A stretch of DNA of 64,000 nt from Clostridiales bacterium (GTDB lineage: Bacteria; Bacillota; Clostridia; Oscillospirales; Oscillospiraceae): positions 62,001-126,000 of the forward strand of contig SFPN01000013.1 of NCBI GenBank assembly GCA_004551945.1, written 5' to 3'. The position numbers were made by a program, and so were the translations under genes. Below, in pieces: positions 1 through 7,956 of the stretch; the first letter of the stretch is position 1; every line of letters starts with the position of its first letter. Under the pieces are notes generated by a model. The model was not told where the DNA came from, ran no database searches, and worked only from the letters and a program-made list of their open reading frames with translations.

Positions 1-836
1 GTCTTGACCCCGAAGCGGCCCTGGTCGGCCAGCTGGTTGAGCAGGGGGCTGACGGTTTCGGCCCCCAGGTCCTGGAAGAGGTAGTTGCTCACCGAGCGGA
101 AAATGTCCAGCCCGCCCAGGTCCACGGTTTCCAGGGGGCCCAGGATGGAGTAGCGGAAGCCGGGGCCGTACTTCATGGCCGCGTCAATTTCCTCCGGCCC
201 GGCGGCTCCCAGCTCCAGGATGTGCAGGGCCTCCCGGAGCACCGCGTATTGCAGCCGGTTGCCGATGATGCCCAGAATGTCCTTCTTCACAATCACCGGC
301 TTTTTCCCTAGCTCCACCGCCAGGTCATAGACCAGCTGGGCGGCCTTCTGGCCGGTCTCGTCCCCTTTGGTGATCTCCACCAGGGGGATCAGGTCCGGGG
401 GATTCCACCAGTGCATCCCGCAGAACCGGGCGGGGCTGGTCACCGCCTGGGCAATGTCCGTCACCCGCAGGCCGGAGGTGTTGGTGGTCAGCACCGTCTC
501 CGGGGACACCCGCTGGCACACCTGGCGGAAGAAGTCCTGCTTCACCGCCAGGTCCTCGGCGATGTTCTCCACCACGAAGTCCGCCGTGTCGTATACGGCA
601 AAGTCCGTGGTGTATTGGATGCGTCCGGCGATGGCGTCCGGGTTTTCGGTCAGGCGGCCCTGGTCCGCCAGCACCGCAAGGTCGGCCTGGATGCGGTCCT
701 TGGCCTTGCCCAGGGAGACCTGCCGCCGGTTCCAGAGAGTGACGGTGCGGCCGCTCTGGGCAAAGATCCGGGCCAGAGTGACCCCCATGGTCCCCGCCCC
801 GGCCACCACCGGGCGGCGAATATCTGTGTGCTGCAT
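1..836 (-). CDS. 3-hydroxyacyl-CoA dehydrogenase, C-terminus beyond window
   Basis: NAD-dependent oxidation of 3-hydroxyacyl-CoA, as in butyrate formation or beta-oxidation. The minus-strand frame is open from an ATG at 836 to the left edge, so the C-terminal end is missing. The N-terminus carries a Rossmann motif (GAGTMG, about residues 13-18), followed by TTNTSGL and a CGMHWWNPP block typical of the NAD-binding domain. FVVENIAEDLAVKQ resembles the family's E-x(6)-K region. A perfect AGGAGGT lies just upstream of the ATG. The family normally has about 280-320 residues and 278 are visible, so little may be missing. The neighbouring TCA-branch genes do not identify the substrate; the family assignment is good. 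Confidence 0.85.
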   Translation of the reverse strand, partial: MQHTDIRRPVVAGAGTMGVTLARIFAQSGRTVTLWNRRQVSLGKAKDRIQADLAVLADQGRLTENPDAIAGRIQYTTDFAVYDTADFVVENIAEDLAVKQDFFRQVCQRVSPETVLTTNTSGLRVTDIAQAVTSPARFCGMHWWNPPDLIPLVEITKGDETGQKAAQLVYDLAVELGKKPVIVKKDILGIIGNRLQYAVLREALHILELGAAGPEEIDAAMKYGPGFRYSILGPLETVDLGGLDIFRSVSNYLFQDLGAETVSPLLNQLADQGRFGVK

Positions 837-911
837 GGCGCTTACCTCCTGTTTTTTTCGTGCTATTATAGCAAGGGCCAGTAGAAAACGCAAGGGGAGC
901 GGGAGGGAAAC

Positions 912-941
912 AAAAAGAGACGCCTGCAGGCGTCTCTTTTT
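912..941 (-). terminator. Rho-independent terminator of icd
   Basis: A perfect 20-nt palindrome (917-936) flanked by an A run on the left and a T run on the right. It can act on both strands, but only the minus-strand icd gene, ending at 952, reads into it. Confidence 0.85.
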
Positions 942-951
942 TTGCGTTTCG

Positions 952-2178
952 TCAGGTTTCTGCTGCCAGCAGGGTTTCCAGCCGGGCGCGGATGAGCTTC
1001 ATGAGCTTGCCGTTTTCGGGCATCTCCTTGTACTCAGAGGGGTCGCACAGCATGGCCAGATCCTCCGAGAAGTAGCCCTCCTCGAACACGTCCAGCCCTG
1101 CCTGGGTCAGGCAGTCGGCGAAGCGGACCAGGTCGTGGCTGCCGTCCATCTCACCCCGCTTCTTTAAGGCACCCGCCCAGGCGGCGATGGTGGCCAGGGG
1201 GTTGGAGGAGAGCTTCTCCCCCTTCTGATGGCGGCGGTAGTGGTCGGTGATGGTGCCGTGGGCGGCCTCGTACTCGAAGTTGCCGTCGGGGCTCACCAGC
1301 ACGCTGGTCATCATGGGCAGGGAGCCGGAGGCGGCGGCGATCAGGTCGCTCATCACGTCCCCGTCGTAGTTCTTGCAGGCCCAGATCATCCCGCCCTGGG
1401 AGCGGATCACCTTGGCGGCCACGTCGTCAATGAGGGCGTACCGGTAGGTGAGGCCGGCCTGCTCAAACTTCTCCTTGTACTCCTCGTCAAAGACCTTCTG
1501 GAACAGGAGCTTGAAGGTCTGGTCGTAGTCCTTGGAGATGGTGTCCTTGGTGGAGAACCACACGTCCTGGCCCACCTCCAGGGCGTAGGTGAAGCAGCTG
1601 CGGGCGAAGGAGAGGATGGAGGCGTCCCGGTTGTGCATGCCCTGGATGACCCCGGGGCCCTTGAAGTCGAAAATGGTCTGGCGGGAGGTCTCGTTTCCGT
1701 TCTCGTCGGTAAAGACCAGCTCCGCCTTGCCGGGGCCGGGCACCCGGTACTCCACGGCCTTGTAAATGTCGCCGTAGGCGTGGCGGGCGATGGTGATGGG
1801 CTTCTTCCAGCAGGAGACCACGGGCTTCACCCGGGAGATCAGGATGGGGGCGCGGAACACGGTGCCGTCCAGGGCCGCCCGGATGGTGGCGTTGGGGGAC
1901 TTCCACATCTGCTTTAAGTTGTACTCTTCCATCCGCTGGAGATTGGGGGTGATGGTGGCGCACTTGACGCCCACATGCAGACGCTTGATGGCCTCCGCCG
2001 CCTGGACGGTTACCTGGTCGTCGGTGGCGTCCCGGTTGGGCAGGCACAGGTCGTAGTATTCCGTGTTCAGCTCCACAAAGGGCTGGATCAGTTCTTCCTT
2101 GATCATGGCCCAGAGGATGCGGGTCATCTCATCCCCGTCGATCTCCACGATGGGGTTGGGCATTTTGATTTTTTCCAT
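952..2178 (-). CDS. icd: NADP-dependent isocitrate dehydrogenase
   Basis: Oxidative decarboxylation of isocitrate to 2-oxoglutarate, cytosolic. The 408-residue product begins MEKIKMPNPIVEIDGDEMTR, as in the dimeric eukaryote-like NADP-IDH subfamily. It contains the substrate-loop region MWKSPNATIR and the metal/substrate segment near AAHGTITDHYR. The ATG at 2178 is chosen over an upstream in-frame ATG (2214) because GAGGTG sits 6-11 nt before it and the family starts here. Directly upstream on the same strand is the aconitase-family gene, and citrate synthase is divergent beyond that, so the three enzymes give a complete citrate to 2-oxoglutarate branch, probably for glutamate synthesis. Confidence 0.95.
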   Translation of the reverse strand: MEKIKMPNPIVEIDGDEMTRILWAMIKEELIQPFVELNTEYYDLCLPNRDATDDQVTVQAAEAIKRLHVGVKCATITPNLQRMEEYNLKQMWKSPNATIRAALDGTVFRAPILISRVKPVVSCWKKPITIARHAYGDIYKAVEYRVPGPGKAELVFTDENGNETSRQTIFDFKGPGVIQGMHNRDASILSFARSCFTYALEVGQDVWFSTKDTISKDYDQTFKLLFQKVFDEEYKEKFEQAGLTYRYALIDDVAAKVIRSQGGMIWACKNYDGDVMSDLIAAASGSLPMMTSVLVSPDGNFEYEAAHGTITDHYRRHQKGEKLSSNPLATIAAWAGALKKRGEMDGSHDLVRFADCLTQAGLDVFEEGYFSEDLAMLCDPSEYKEMPENGKLMKLIRARLETLLAAET

Positions 2179-2277
2179 GGGTATCACCTCAAATGACGTT
2201 TGCAGAAAACCCAACTTCCGTTACCGGGAATTCTGCGGTTGTATTCCACGGCAACGGAAGCGGGATTAAAGTTCTTT

Positions 2278-2308
2278 CTGATTCTCTTTCTTTCAAGAAA
2301 GAGAATTC
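2278..2308 (-). terminator. Inverted repeat over the aconitase stop codon
   Basis: A stem of about 13 bp (gattctctttctt pairing with aagaaagagaatt) spans the TGA of the aconitase gene. There is no good T run beyond it on the minus strand, so it may be a processing or attenuation hairpin between aconitase and icd, not a full terminator. Confidence 0.45.
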
Positions 2309-4539
2309 TGCGCAGCGTAATGATTCATCAGGCAGCCGGTGAGCAGCAGCTCCCGTTCCTCCCCGGTGGTGTTCTTGAGATACAGGGTCAGATCCTTCAC
2401 GCCATCGGCAGTGACCGCCTTGGCAGGGAAGGTGTCGTCCCCGTTTTCCACCTTGGCCTTCACGTCGGGCACATAGATGAAGTCCCCGGGCTGGCAGGCA
2501 AACTCGTCACCCTCGGCCAGGGTGAAGGGGAGCATACCCCAGTTGACGCAGTTGGAGCGGTACCGCTTGGTGGCAAATTCATAGCAGATGTTGGCGCAGC
2601 CACCCAGCACACGCTGGCAGGAGGCGGCCTGCTCCCGGGCGGAGCCGTCGCCGGGCTTGTTGGCGAAGATCACGGAGCCAATCTGGAGAGAAGCCAAAGC
2701 ACTCTCGTCCAGACCCAGCTTGCCCAGGGCGTCCTTTACCTCGGGGGCGGGGGTGCCGGCCTGGCGGGCGTTCTCCAGGGCCTGGGTGGCCTGGGCACGG
2801 GGGACATAGTCCGGGTCCCGGCGGGACAGGGCGAAGGAGGCCAGCTTCATGGGGTTGGACCGGTAGGAGGAGGTCTCCCCGGAGGGGATCAGCTCGTCGG
2901 TGGTGGTGACAGGGTCCCGGAGGACGGAGGCCACCTGCATGAGCAGGTTGTCGGACAGGGCGGGAATCTTGGGCCACTCGGCAATGTTGGGGCCGAACTT
3001 CAGCTGATAGTCAGGCTGGGGCTTGCCGAAGCCGAAGTACACCCGGCGGTCATACACCCGGGAATCGAAGGTGCGCTTGCCCTGCCTGGGCTGGGTATAG
3101 GAGACCTCTGTTGCGGGGGTGAGCACGCCGTGGTTCCGGGCGGTGGCGGCGATGGAACGGGCGTCCATGAGGACCACCCCGGACAGCTGGCCGTCCCCGG
3201 GCTTGGAGCCCTCCCGGTTGGGGAAGTTCCGGGTGGTGTGGCGGATGGACAGGCCGTTGTTGGCGGGCACGTCCCCGGCGCCGAAGCAGGGGCCGCAGAA
3301 GCAGGGCTTGAACAGCGCGCCGGCCTCCAGCAAGGACTGCTGGACCCCGTTCTGGATGAGCTCCAGGTTCACGGGGACGGAGGGGGGATAGATGGACAGG
3401 GAGAAGTAGCCGCTGCCCACGTCGTGGCCCTCCAGGATGGCGGCGGCCTCGGCGATGTTGTCGTACATGCCGCCGGCGCAGCCTGCGATGACGCCCTGGT
3501 CCACCACCAGCTTGCCGTCCACCAGCTTGTCGGTGAGGCGCAGATTGACCTTGCCGCCGAACTGCTCGGCAGCCTGCTTCTCCACTTCCCGGAGGATATC
3601 TCCGGGGTTGGCGATGAGCTCCCGGATGGGATAGGCCTCGGAGGGGTGGAAGGGGAGGGCGGCCATGGGCTCCACCGTGGACAGGTCAATGGTGATCATG
3701 CTGTCGTAATAAGCCCCCTCCTGGGGATGGAGGGACTCGTAGGCCTCGGGCCGGCCGTGGATGGCCAGGTACTCCTCCACCGCTCCGTCGGTCTCCCAGA
3801 TGGAGGACAGGCAGGCGGTTTCGGTGGTCATCACGTCGATGCCGATGCGGTAGTCCATGGGCAGGTTCCTGATGCCGGGGCCGGCAAACTCCAGCACCTT
3901 GTTTTTCACAAAGCCGTTCTTGTACACCTCCCCGCACAGGGCGATGGCCACGTCGTGGGGGCCCACACCCTGGGCAGGCTCGCCGGTGAGGTAGACCAGC
4001 ACCACCTGGGGAGCGGCGATGTCGTAAGTATTTTTCAGCAGCTGCTTGACGATCTCGGGGCCGCCCTCACCCACGCCCATGGTGCCGATGGCGCCGTAGC
4101 GGGTGTGGCTGTCGGACCCCAGGATCATCCGGCCGCAGCCGGACATCATTTCCCGGGCGTACTGGTGGATGACCGCCTGGTTGGCGGGGACGAAGTTGCC
4201 GCCGTACTTCATGGCGGCGGACAGACCGAACACGTGGTCGTCCTCGTTGATGGTGCCGCCCACGGCGCACAGGCTGTTGTGGCAGTTGGTCATCACATAG
4301 GGGACGGGAAACTCGGTCAGGCCGCTGGCCTTGGCAGTCTGGATGATGCCCACGTAGGTGATGTCGTGGGAGATGAGGCTGTCAAACTTCAGGTGGAGCT
4401 GGCCGGCCTCCTCCCGCATGCTGTGGCGGCGGAAGATCTGGTAGGCCATGGTCTTTTCCCGGTCAGCGGGAGAGACCACAGGAGCGGGAACGGGTGCGCC
4501 CTTCTGCCAGGACACACCGCCGGAATGTAACGTAATCAT
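2293..4539 (-). CDS. Aconitase-family hydratase
   Basis: Expected to isomerise citrate to isocitrate with a [4Fe-4S] cluster. The 748-residue protein shows GSDSHTRYGAIGTMGVGEGG (conserved aconitase block), CAGGMYDNIAEAA, and a CFCGPCFGAGD segment with the paired cluster cysteines. Its length and the absence of a long N-terminal extension resemble the YbhJ-like branch, and aconitate hydratase activity is inferred from its place between icd and citrate synthase. Start: ATG 4539 has AAAGG about 12 nt upstream. A GTG at 4551 lies too close to that site, and ATG 4449 is a less likely alternative. Confidence 0.85.
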   Translation of the reverse strand: MITLHSGGVSWQKGAPVPAPVVSPADREKTMAYQIFRRHSMREEAGQLHLKFDSLISHDITYVGIIQTAKASGLTEFPVPYVMTNCHNSLCAVGGTINEDDHVFGLSAAMKYGGNFVPANQAVIHQYAREMMSGCGRMILGSDSHTRYGAIGTMGVGEGGPEIVKQLLKNTYDIAAPQVVLVYLTGEPAQGVGPHDVAIALCGEVYKNGFVKNKVLEFAGPGIRNLPMDYRIGIDVMTTETACLSSIWETDGAVEEYLAIHGRPEAYESLHPQEGAYYDSMITIDLSTVEPMAALPFHPSEAYPIRELIANPGDILREVEKQAAEQFGGKVNLRLTDKLVDGKLVVDQGVIAGCAGGMYDNIAEAAAILEGHDVGSGYFSLSIYPPSVPVNLELIQNGVQQSLLEAGALFKPCFCGPCFGAGDVPANNGLSIRHTTRNFPNREGSKPGDGQLSGVVLMDARSIAATARNHGVLTPATEVSYTQPRQGKRTFDSRVYDRRVYFGFGKPQPDYQLKFGPNIAEWPKIPALSDNLLMQVASVLRDPVTTTDELIPSGETSSYRSNPMKLASFALSRRDPDYVPRAQATQALENARQAGTPAPEVKDALGKLGLDESALASLQIGSVIFANKPGDGSAREQAASCQRVLGGCANICYEFATKRYRSNCVNWGMLPFTLAEGDEFACQPGDFIYVPDVKAKVENGDDTFPAKAVTADGVKDLTLYLKNTTGEERELLLTGCLMNHYAAQNSLS

Positions 4540-4609
4540 GGTTATCAGCACCCTTTCTGGGGAAACTTCCCGATTCGTGGATTTTCATTAGGATATTGTA
4601 TACACATAA

Positions 4610-4637
4610 AGTATAGCACAATCCTTCAAAGATGCAA
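4610..4637 (-). promoter_or_regulatory. Promoter for aconitase-icd
   Basis: Minus strand: TTGCAT (4632-4637), 16-nt spacer, TATACT (4610-4615), about 70 nt before the aconitase start. The roughly 300-nt divergent gap 4540-4845 holds this promoter and the citrate synthase promoter; I see nothing else in it. Confidence 0.6.
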
Positions 4638-4747
4638 AGTAAAAAGCATGAACGAAAAAACTTCTTGCAGGGTGACCTAAAATGACGGAGCAGATTCGCG
4701 GAAACGGTGGAGAATTACCGAAAGATTTGGCGGCCAGGAATTTTTTC

Positions 4748-4776
4748 TTGCATAATTTGCGACAGAACAGTATAAT
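4748..4776 (+). promoter_or_regulatory. Promoter for citrate synthase
   Basis: TTGCAT (4748-4753), 17-nt spacer, consensus TATAAT (4771-4776), about 70 nt before the gene. It is divergent from the aconitase promoter, so one regulator could bind between them; no obvious operator palindrome was seen. Confidence 0.75.
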
Positions 4777-4845
4777 TAACTTGCAATGAAGGGATAAAAG
4801 AACCGCTCGCCGGTTTTTAGATACAACGGAAAGGGGAACCAACGC

Positions 4846-6228
4846 ATGATGAAAAACGATACCGGGATCCTTGAAGAATACACAGGTTCCCTCAGTCAGC
4901 GCATTCGGGAAGAGTACAACATTGACGAGAACTACTACCGGGGAGATGTGAAGCGGGGCCTGCGCAACAGCGACGGCACCGGCGTGCCCATCGGCGTCAC
5001 CAAGGTGGGTTCCGTTCAGGGCTACATGATCGAGGACGGCGTCCGGGTGCCCGTGCCCGGCCAGCTGTACTACCGGGGCATTGAGCTCAACGAGATCGTG
5101 GAGGCCCACCGGAAGGCAAACACCTTCGGCTTTGAAGAGGTGGCCTTCCTGCTGCTCATGGGCCACCTGCCCGCCAAGGGAGAGATGGCCCACTTCAACG
5201 AGATCATGAACCAGGCCAAGAAGCTGCCCGACGGCTTTACCGAGGACATGATCATGAAGCATCCCAGCCGGGATATTATGAACAAGCTGGCCCGGAGCGT
5301 GCTGTCCCTGTATTCCTACGACGACAATCCGGACGACACCTCGGTGGAAAACCTGCTGCTCCAGTCGGTGCGGCTCATCGGGGCCTTCCCCTCCATCGTG
5401 GCCAACGCCTACTCCGTCAAGCGCCACTATTTCAACGGCCGGTCCTTACATATTCACTACCCCAAGGAAAACCTGTCCACGGCAGAAAACTTCCTGCGGA
5501 TGCTCCGGGCTGACAAGAGCTACACCGAGGAAGAGGCCCACCTGCTGGACATGATGCTGATGGTCCACGCGGAGCACGGCGGCGGCAACAACTCCACCTT
5601 TGTCTGCCGGGCCCTGTCCTCCAGCGGCACGGACACCTACAGCGCCATCGCCGGGGCCGTGGGCTCCCTGAAGGGTCCCCTCCACGGCGGCGCCAACGCC
5701 AAGGTCATGGAGATGTTCCGCTACGTCAAGGAAAATGTGAACCCCAGGGACGACGGCTCCATCAAGGACTACCTGGCCAAAATCCTGGACGGGGAGGCTG
5801 GGGACAAGTCCGGCAAGATCTACGGCCTGGGCCACGCGGTCTACACCATCTCCGACCCCCGTGCCGTGCTGCTGAAGAAGTACGCCCAGCACATGGCGGA
5901 GGTGAAGGGTTACGGGGAGGACTTCCAGCTGCTCCAGAAGATCGAGGAGCTGGGCATCCCCATGATCCAGGAGCGGAAGAAGAACCCCACCCCCATGTGC
6001 GCAAACGTAGATATGTACTCCGGCATGGTCTACTCCATGCTGGGCATTCCCCAGGACGTGTTTACCCCCCTCTTTGCCTCCGCCCGTATTGCCGGCTGGT
6101 GCGCCAACCGCATCGAGGAGGTGCTCACCTGCCACCGGATCATGCGTCCGGCCTACCGGGCGGTGGTCAAGCACGTGCCTTACATTCCCGTGGAGCAGCG
6201 GAAGCTTCCGAAAGATTTTGCAGAATAA
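4846..6228 (+). CDS. gltA: Citrate synthase
   Basis: Condenses acetyl-CoA and oxaloacetate to citrate. The 460-residue product carries the family blocks HAEHGGGNNSTF, GPLHGGANAKVMEM, GLGHAVYTISDPRA (catalytic-type His near residue 330) and NVDMYSGMVYSMLGIP, with the catalytic Asp. The ATG is preceded by AAAGGGG. The gene is monocistronic: its own promoter is upstream and a strong terminator directly follows. It is divergent from aconitase-icd, the expected partners in oxidative 2-oxoglutarate synthesis. The sequence does not separate Si-type from other citrate synthase subtypes with certainty. Confidence 0.95.
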   Translation: MMKNDTGILEEYTGSLSQRIREEYNIDENYYRGDVKRGLRNSDGTGVPIGVTKVGSVQGYMIEDGVRVPVPGQLYYRGIELNEIVEAHRKANTFGFEEVAFLLLMGHLPAKGEMAHFNEIMNQAKKLPDGFTEDMIMKHPSRDIMNKLARSVLSLYSYDDNPDDTSVENLLLQSVRLIGAFPSIVANAYSVKRHYFNGRSLHIHYPKENLSTAENFLRMLRADKSYTEEEAHLLDMMLMVHAEHGGGNNSTFVCRALSSSGTDTYSAIAGAVGSLKGPLHGGANAKVMEMFRYVKENVNPRDDGSIKDYLAKILDGEAGDKSGKIYGLGHAVYTISDPRAVLLKKYAQHMAEVKGYGEDFQLLQKIEELGIPMIQERKKNPTPMCANVDMYSGMVYSMLGIPQDVFTPLFASARIAGWCANRIEEVLTCHRIMRPAYRAVVKHVPYIPVEQRKLPKDFAE

Positions 6229-6244
6229 CCCATGCCGACACCAG

Positions 6245-6275
6245 GGCGCGGACGAAAGTCCGCGCCTCTTTTTTT
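6245..6275 (+). terminator. Terminator of citrate synthase
   Basis: Nine-base-pair GC stem (GGCGCGGAC/GTCCGCGCC) with a GAAA tetraloop followed by TCT and a T run. Confidence 0.9.
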
Positions 6276-6404
6276 GCGCGATGAAAAAATTTTTTTCAAA
6301 AAAGTGTCCGATTTTGGGGTTCTGAAACGTTATATAGACAGAGAGCTTTTTTGGAAGGCCGGAAAATATAAGAATTTCTTAAGAAGTTTTTAACAGCTTT
6401 GAAA

Positions 6405-6434
6405 TTGAAACCGGCCGGAACGCTGCGGTATACT
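6405..6434 (+). promoter_or_regulatory. Promoter for the 6474-7357 gene pair
   Basis: TTGAAA (6405-6410), 18-nt spacer, TATACT (6429-6434). The remainder of the 6229-6473 gap is AT-rich with no ORF. Confidence 0.6.
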
Positions 6435-6473
6435 GAAATCACCTGCAACCGCACACGGGAAAAGGAGGACCCC

Positions 6474-6842
6474 ATGGACGAGACCTTCGTGGTTTTTTTG
6501 GCGCTGTATCTGGCCCCGGCGGCGGCCTTTGCCGCCGGCTGGACCAAGCCCCTGGGCCGTGCCCTGGGCCGGATTCTTCTGGTGGAGCTGGCGGCGGTGG
6601 TCCTGTGCTTTCCCGTGTACGCCCTGGTGGACATGCTCAGCTGGGACTGGCTCAACTGGGGAAGCCTCAGCCTCAGCGACCTTGTGACCTACTGGCAGGC
6701 CGGCGGCGGCCCTGTAGCCCTGTGGATCTGGATGGGCCTGGGGGAGACCGCCCTGATTCTGGCAGTCCGGTGGGTGGTGGACCGGGTCCGGCGGCGGATG
6801 CGCCAGGCGGAATTTGAGGCGGTGACCCAGCCAAGACAGTGA
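6474..6842 (+). CDS. Small membrane protein, unknown function
   Basis: A 122-residue hydrophobic protein that I do not recognise. Three likely membrane spans are visible: about residues 5-22, 32-54 and 80-102, with a short Trp-rich loop between the second and third (DWLNWG). The C-terminus is basic and soluble (RRRMRQAEFE). Start ATG 6474 has AAAGGAGG eight nt upstream; an upstream in-frame ATG (6399) lies between the promoter elements and is not credible. The next gene starts 17 nt downstream, so the two are probably cotranscribed. Confidence 0.75.
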   Translation: MDETFVVFLALYLAPAAAFAAGWTKPLGRALGRILLVELAAVVLCFPVYALVDMLSWDWLNWGSLSLSDLVTYWQAGGGPVALWIWMGLGETALILAVRWVVDRVRRRMRQAEFEAVTQPRQ

Positions 6843-6859
6843 AAGGAAGGAGAACGACC

Positions 6860-7357
6860 ATGGACCAGTGCGCACGCCAGAAAGAAAAAGATTCCCTGGA
6901 CCGGCAGGCTGCGGCGGGGGTGGCGCTGATGCTGGCTGCCTCGGCGGCGCTGCTTTTTCTGGCCTGGCTGAGCATCCCCGTGCCTCTGGTGAAGGACACG
7001 GTCCAGACGGAGCTGCTGTACGTGCAGGTGTATCTCTCCCCCGGCGAGTGCGTCACTTGGCATCCCCGGAGCATGACGGAGCAGCAGACGGCCCGGGCGG
7101 TGGTGGACTACATGGGAACCTGCCGGGAGCGGAACACCCTCTGTCCCGTGGGAAAGACCATGGCGGACCAGCCCCGGATGCAGGTGTACTTCCGCACGGA
7201 GGACACCTACCGGGTGGTCAATCTGGGCTCCTGGACCGGCGGCCGAAGCACCGGCTGGGCCGGGGATCAGGACCGCACCGGCCACGCGGCTAAGGTCCTG
7301 GAACCGGAAACCCTCACAGCCTATATCCTGGACAGCATCGGCAAAGACCTGATTTAA
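6860..7357 (+). CDS. Single-pass membrane-anchored protein, unknown function
   Basis: A 165-residue protein of unknown function. One hydrophobic segment at about residues 19-41 (VALMLAASAALLFLAWL) is followed by an extracytoplasmic-type domain of about 120 residues with two cysteines (around GECVTW and GTCRE) and a third near TLCPVG. Start ATG 6860 follows AAGGAAGGAG; a GTG at 6839 overlaps the preceding stop and is less likely. It is second of a two-gene unit and is followed directly by a terminator. Confidence 0.75.
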   Translation: MDQCARQKEKDSLDRQAAAGVALMLAASAALLFLAWLSIPVPLVKDTVQTELLYVQVYLSPGECVTWHPRSMTEQQTARAVVDYMGTCRERNTLCPVGKTMADQPRMQVYFRTEDTYRVVNLGSWTGGRSTGWAGDQDRTGHAAKVLEPETLTAYILDSIGKDLI

Positions 7358-7370
7358 ATAATGAACCCCC

Positions 7371-7399
7371 AAAAGCCACGCGTAAAGCGTGGCTTTTCT
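7371..7399 (+). terminator. Terminator after the 6860 gene
   Basis: Eleven-base-pair perfect stem (AAAAGCCACGC/GCGTGGCTTTT) with a five-base loop and a short T-rich end. Confidence 0.85.
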
Positions 7400-7524
7400 G
7401 CGCAGCCAGGGCCATAAATTAACCCCATGCCCGCCCCGGCAAATTCCCTCGGACAGGCAACCCGGCCTGTCTTTTTTCATACACTCATACACATAGACTA
7501 CGGTAAACCGGGAGGAGGGGCGCT

Positions 7525-7815
7525 ATGGACGAGAAGAGCAAGGGACCCCGTAAGGTCACTCTGCGGGAGAAAACCTCCCGCCTGCTGGACCTGCCCCCGG
7601 AGAGCGTGGGGCCGGTCCCCAGGCTGGAGCTGGCCGGGGACCGGGAGCTGTACCTGGAAAACTACAAGGAAATCCTCTCCTACAGCAAGGAGGAAATCCA
7701 CGTGGACGGCGGCGCCTGGATGCTGCGGATTCTGGGCCGGGACCTGGAGATCAAGGCCATGCGGGAAAAAGAGCTGCGAATTTTTGGCTGGGTGTCCAGC
7801 CTGACGCTGTTGTAA
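7525..7815 (+). CDS. yqfC: Sporulation protein YqfC
   Basis: A small YabP/YqfC-family protein made in the mother cell during endospore formation in Bacillus. At 96 residues it matches the family length, with the core ELYLENYKEILSYSKEEI and a C-terminal hydrophobic strand. A GGGAGGAGG site precedes the ATG. It directly precedes yqfD, the conserved pairing in spore-forming Firmicutes, and so is evidence that this organism belongs to a sporulating lineage. Two CATACA-type blocks at 7478-7493 resemble a sigma-E -10 element, but no convincing -35 partner is visible. Confidence 0.9.
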   Translation: MDEKSKGPRKVTLREKTSRLLDLPPESVGPVPRLELAGDRELYLENYKEILSYSKEEIHVDGGAWMLRILGRDLEIKAMREKELRIFGWVSSLTLL

Positions 7816-7836
7816 TACGTATTGTAATAATGGCTG

Positions 7837-7878
7837 AATCCCATAAAAACGGCTTAAAAAAGCCGTTTTTATGGGATT
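7837..7878. repeat. 19-bp perfect inverted repeat in the yqfC-yqfD gap
   Basis: Arms 7837-7855 and 7860-7878 are exact reverse complements around a 4-nt loop. A second GC palindrome (about 7879-7894) and an AAACCGC/GCGGTTT hairpin (7899-7915) follow. No T run follows, so it is not a simple terminator of yqfC; it may limit read-through or stabilise the yqfC message. Confidence 0.7.
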
Positions 7879-7956
7879 GCGCGGCCGCCGCGCGAACAAA
7901 CCGCAAAGCGGTTTATTCAGTAGACATTATTGTAACGGGAAAGGACGGGGCAAACT

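Noticed and set aside
2200..4530. 776-codon plus-strand open frame antiparallel to the aconitase gene
   Set aside because: High GC makes long antisense frames. It has Gly/Val/His/Leu-rich low-complexity composition and no family motifs, and the minus-strand aconitase is certain.
7478..7493. Sigma-E promoter for yqfC
   Set aside because: Two CATACA-like -10 blocks exist, but no matching -35 at the right distance, so it is not listed as a feature.
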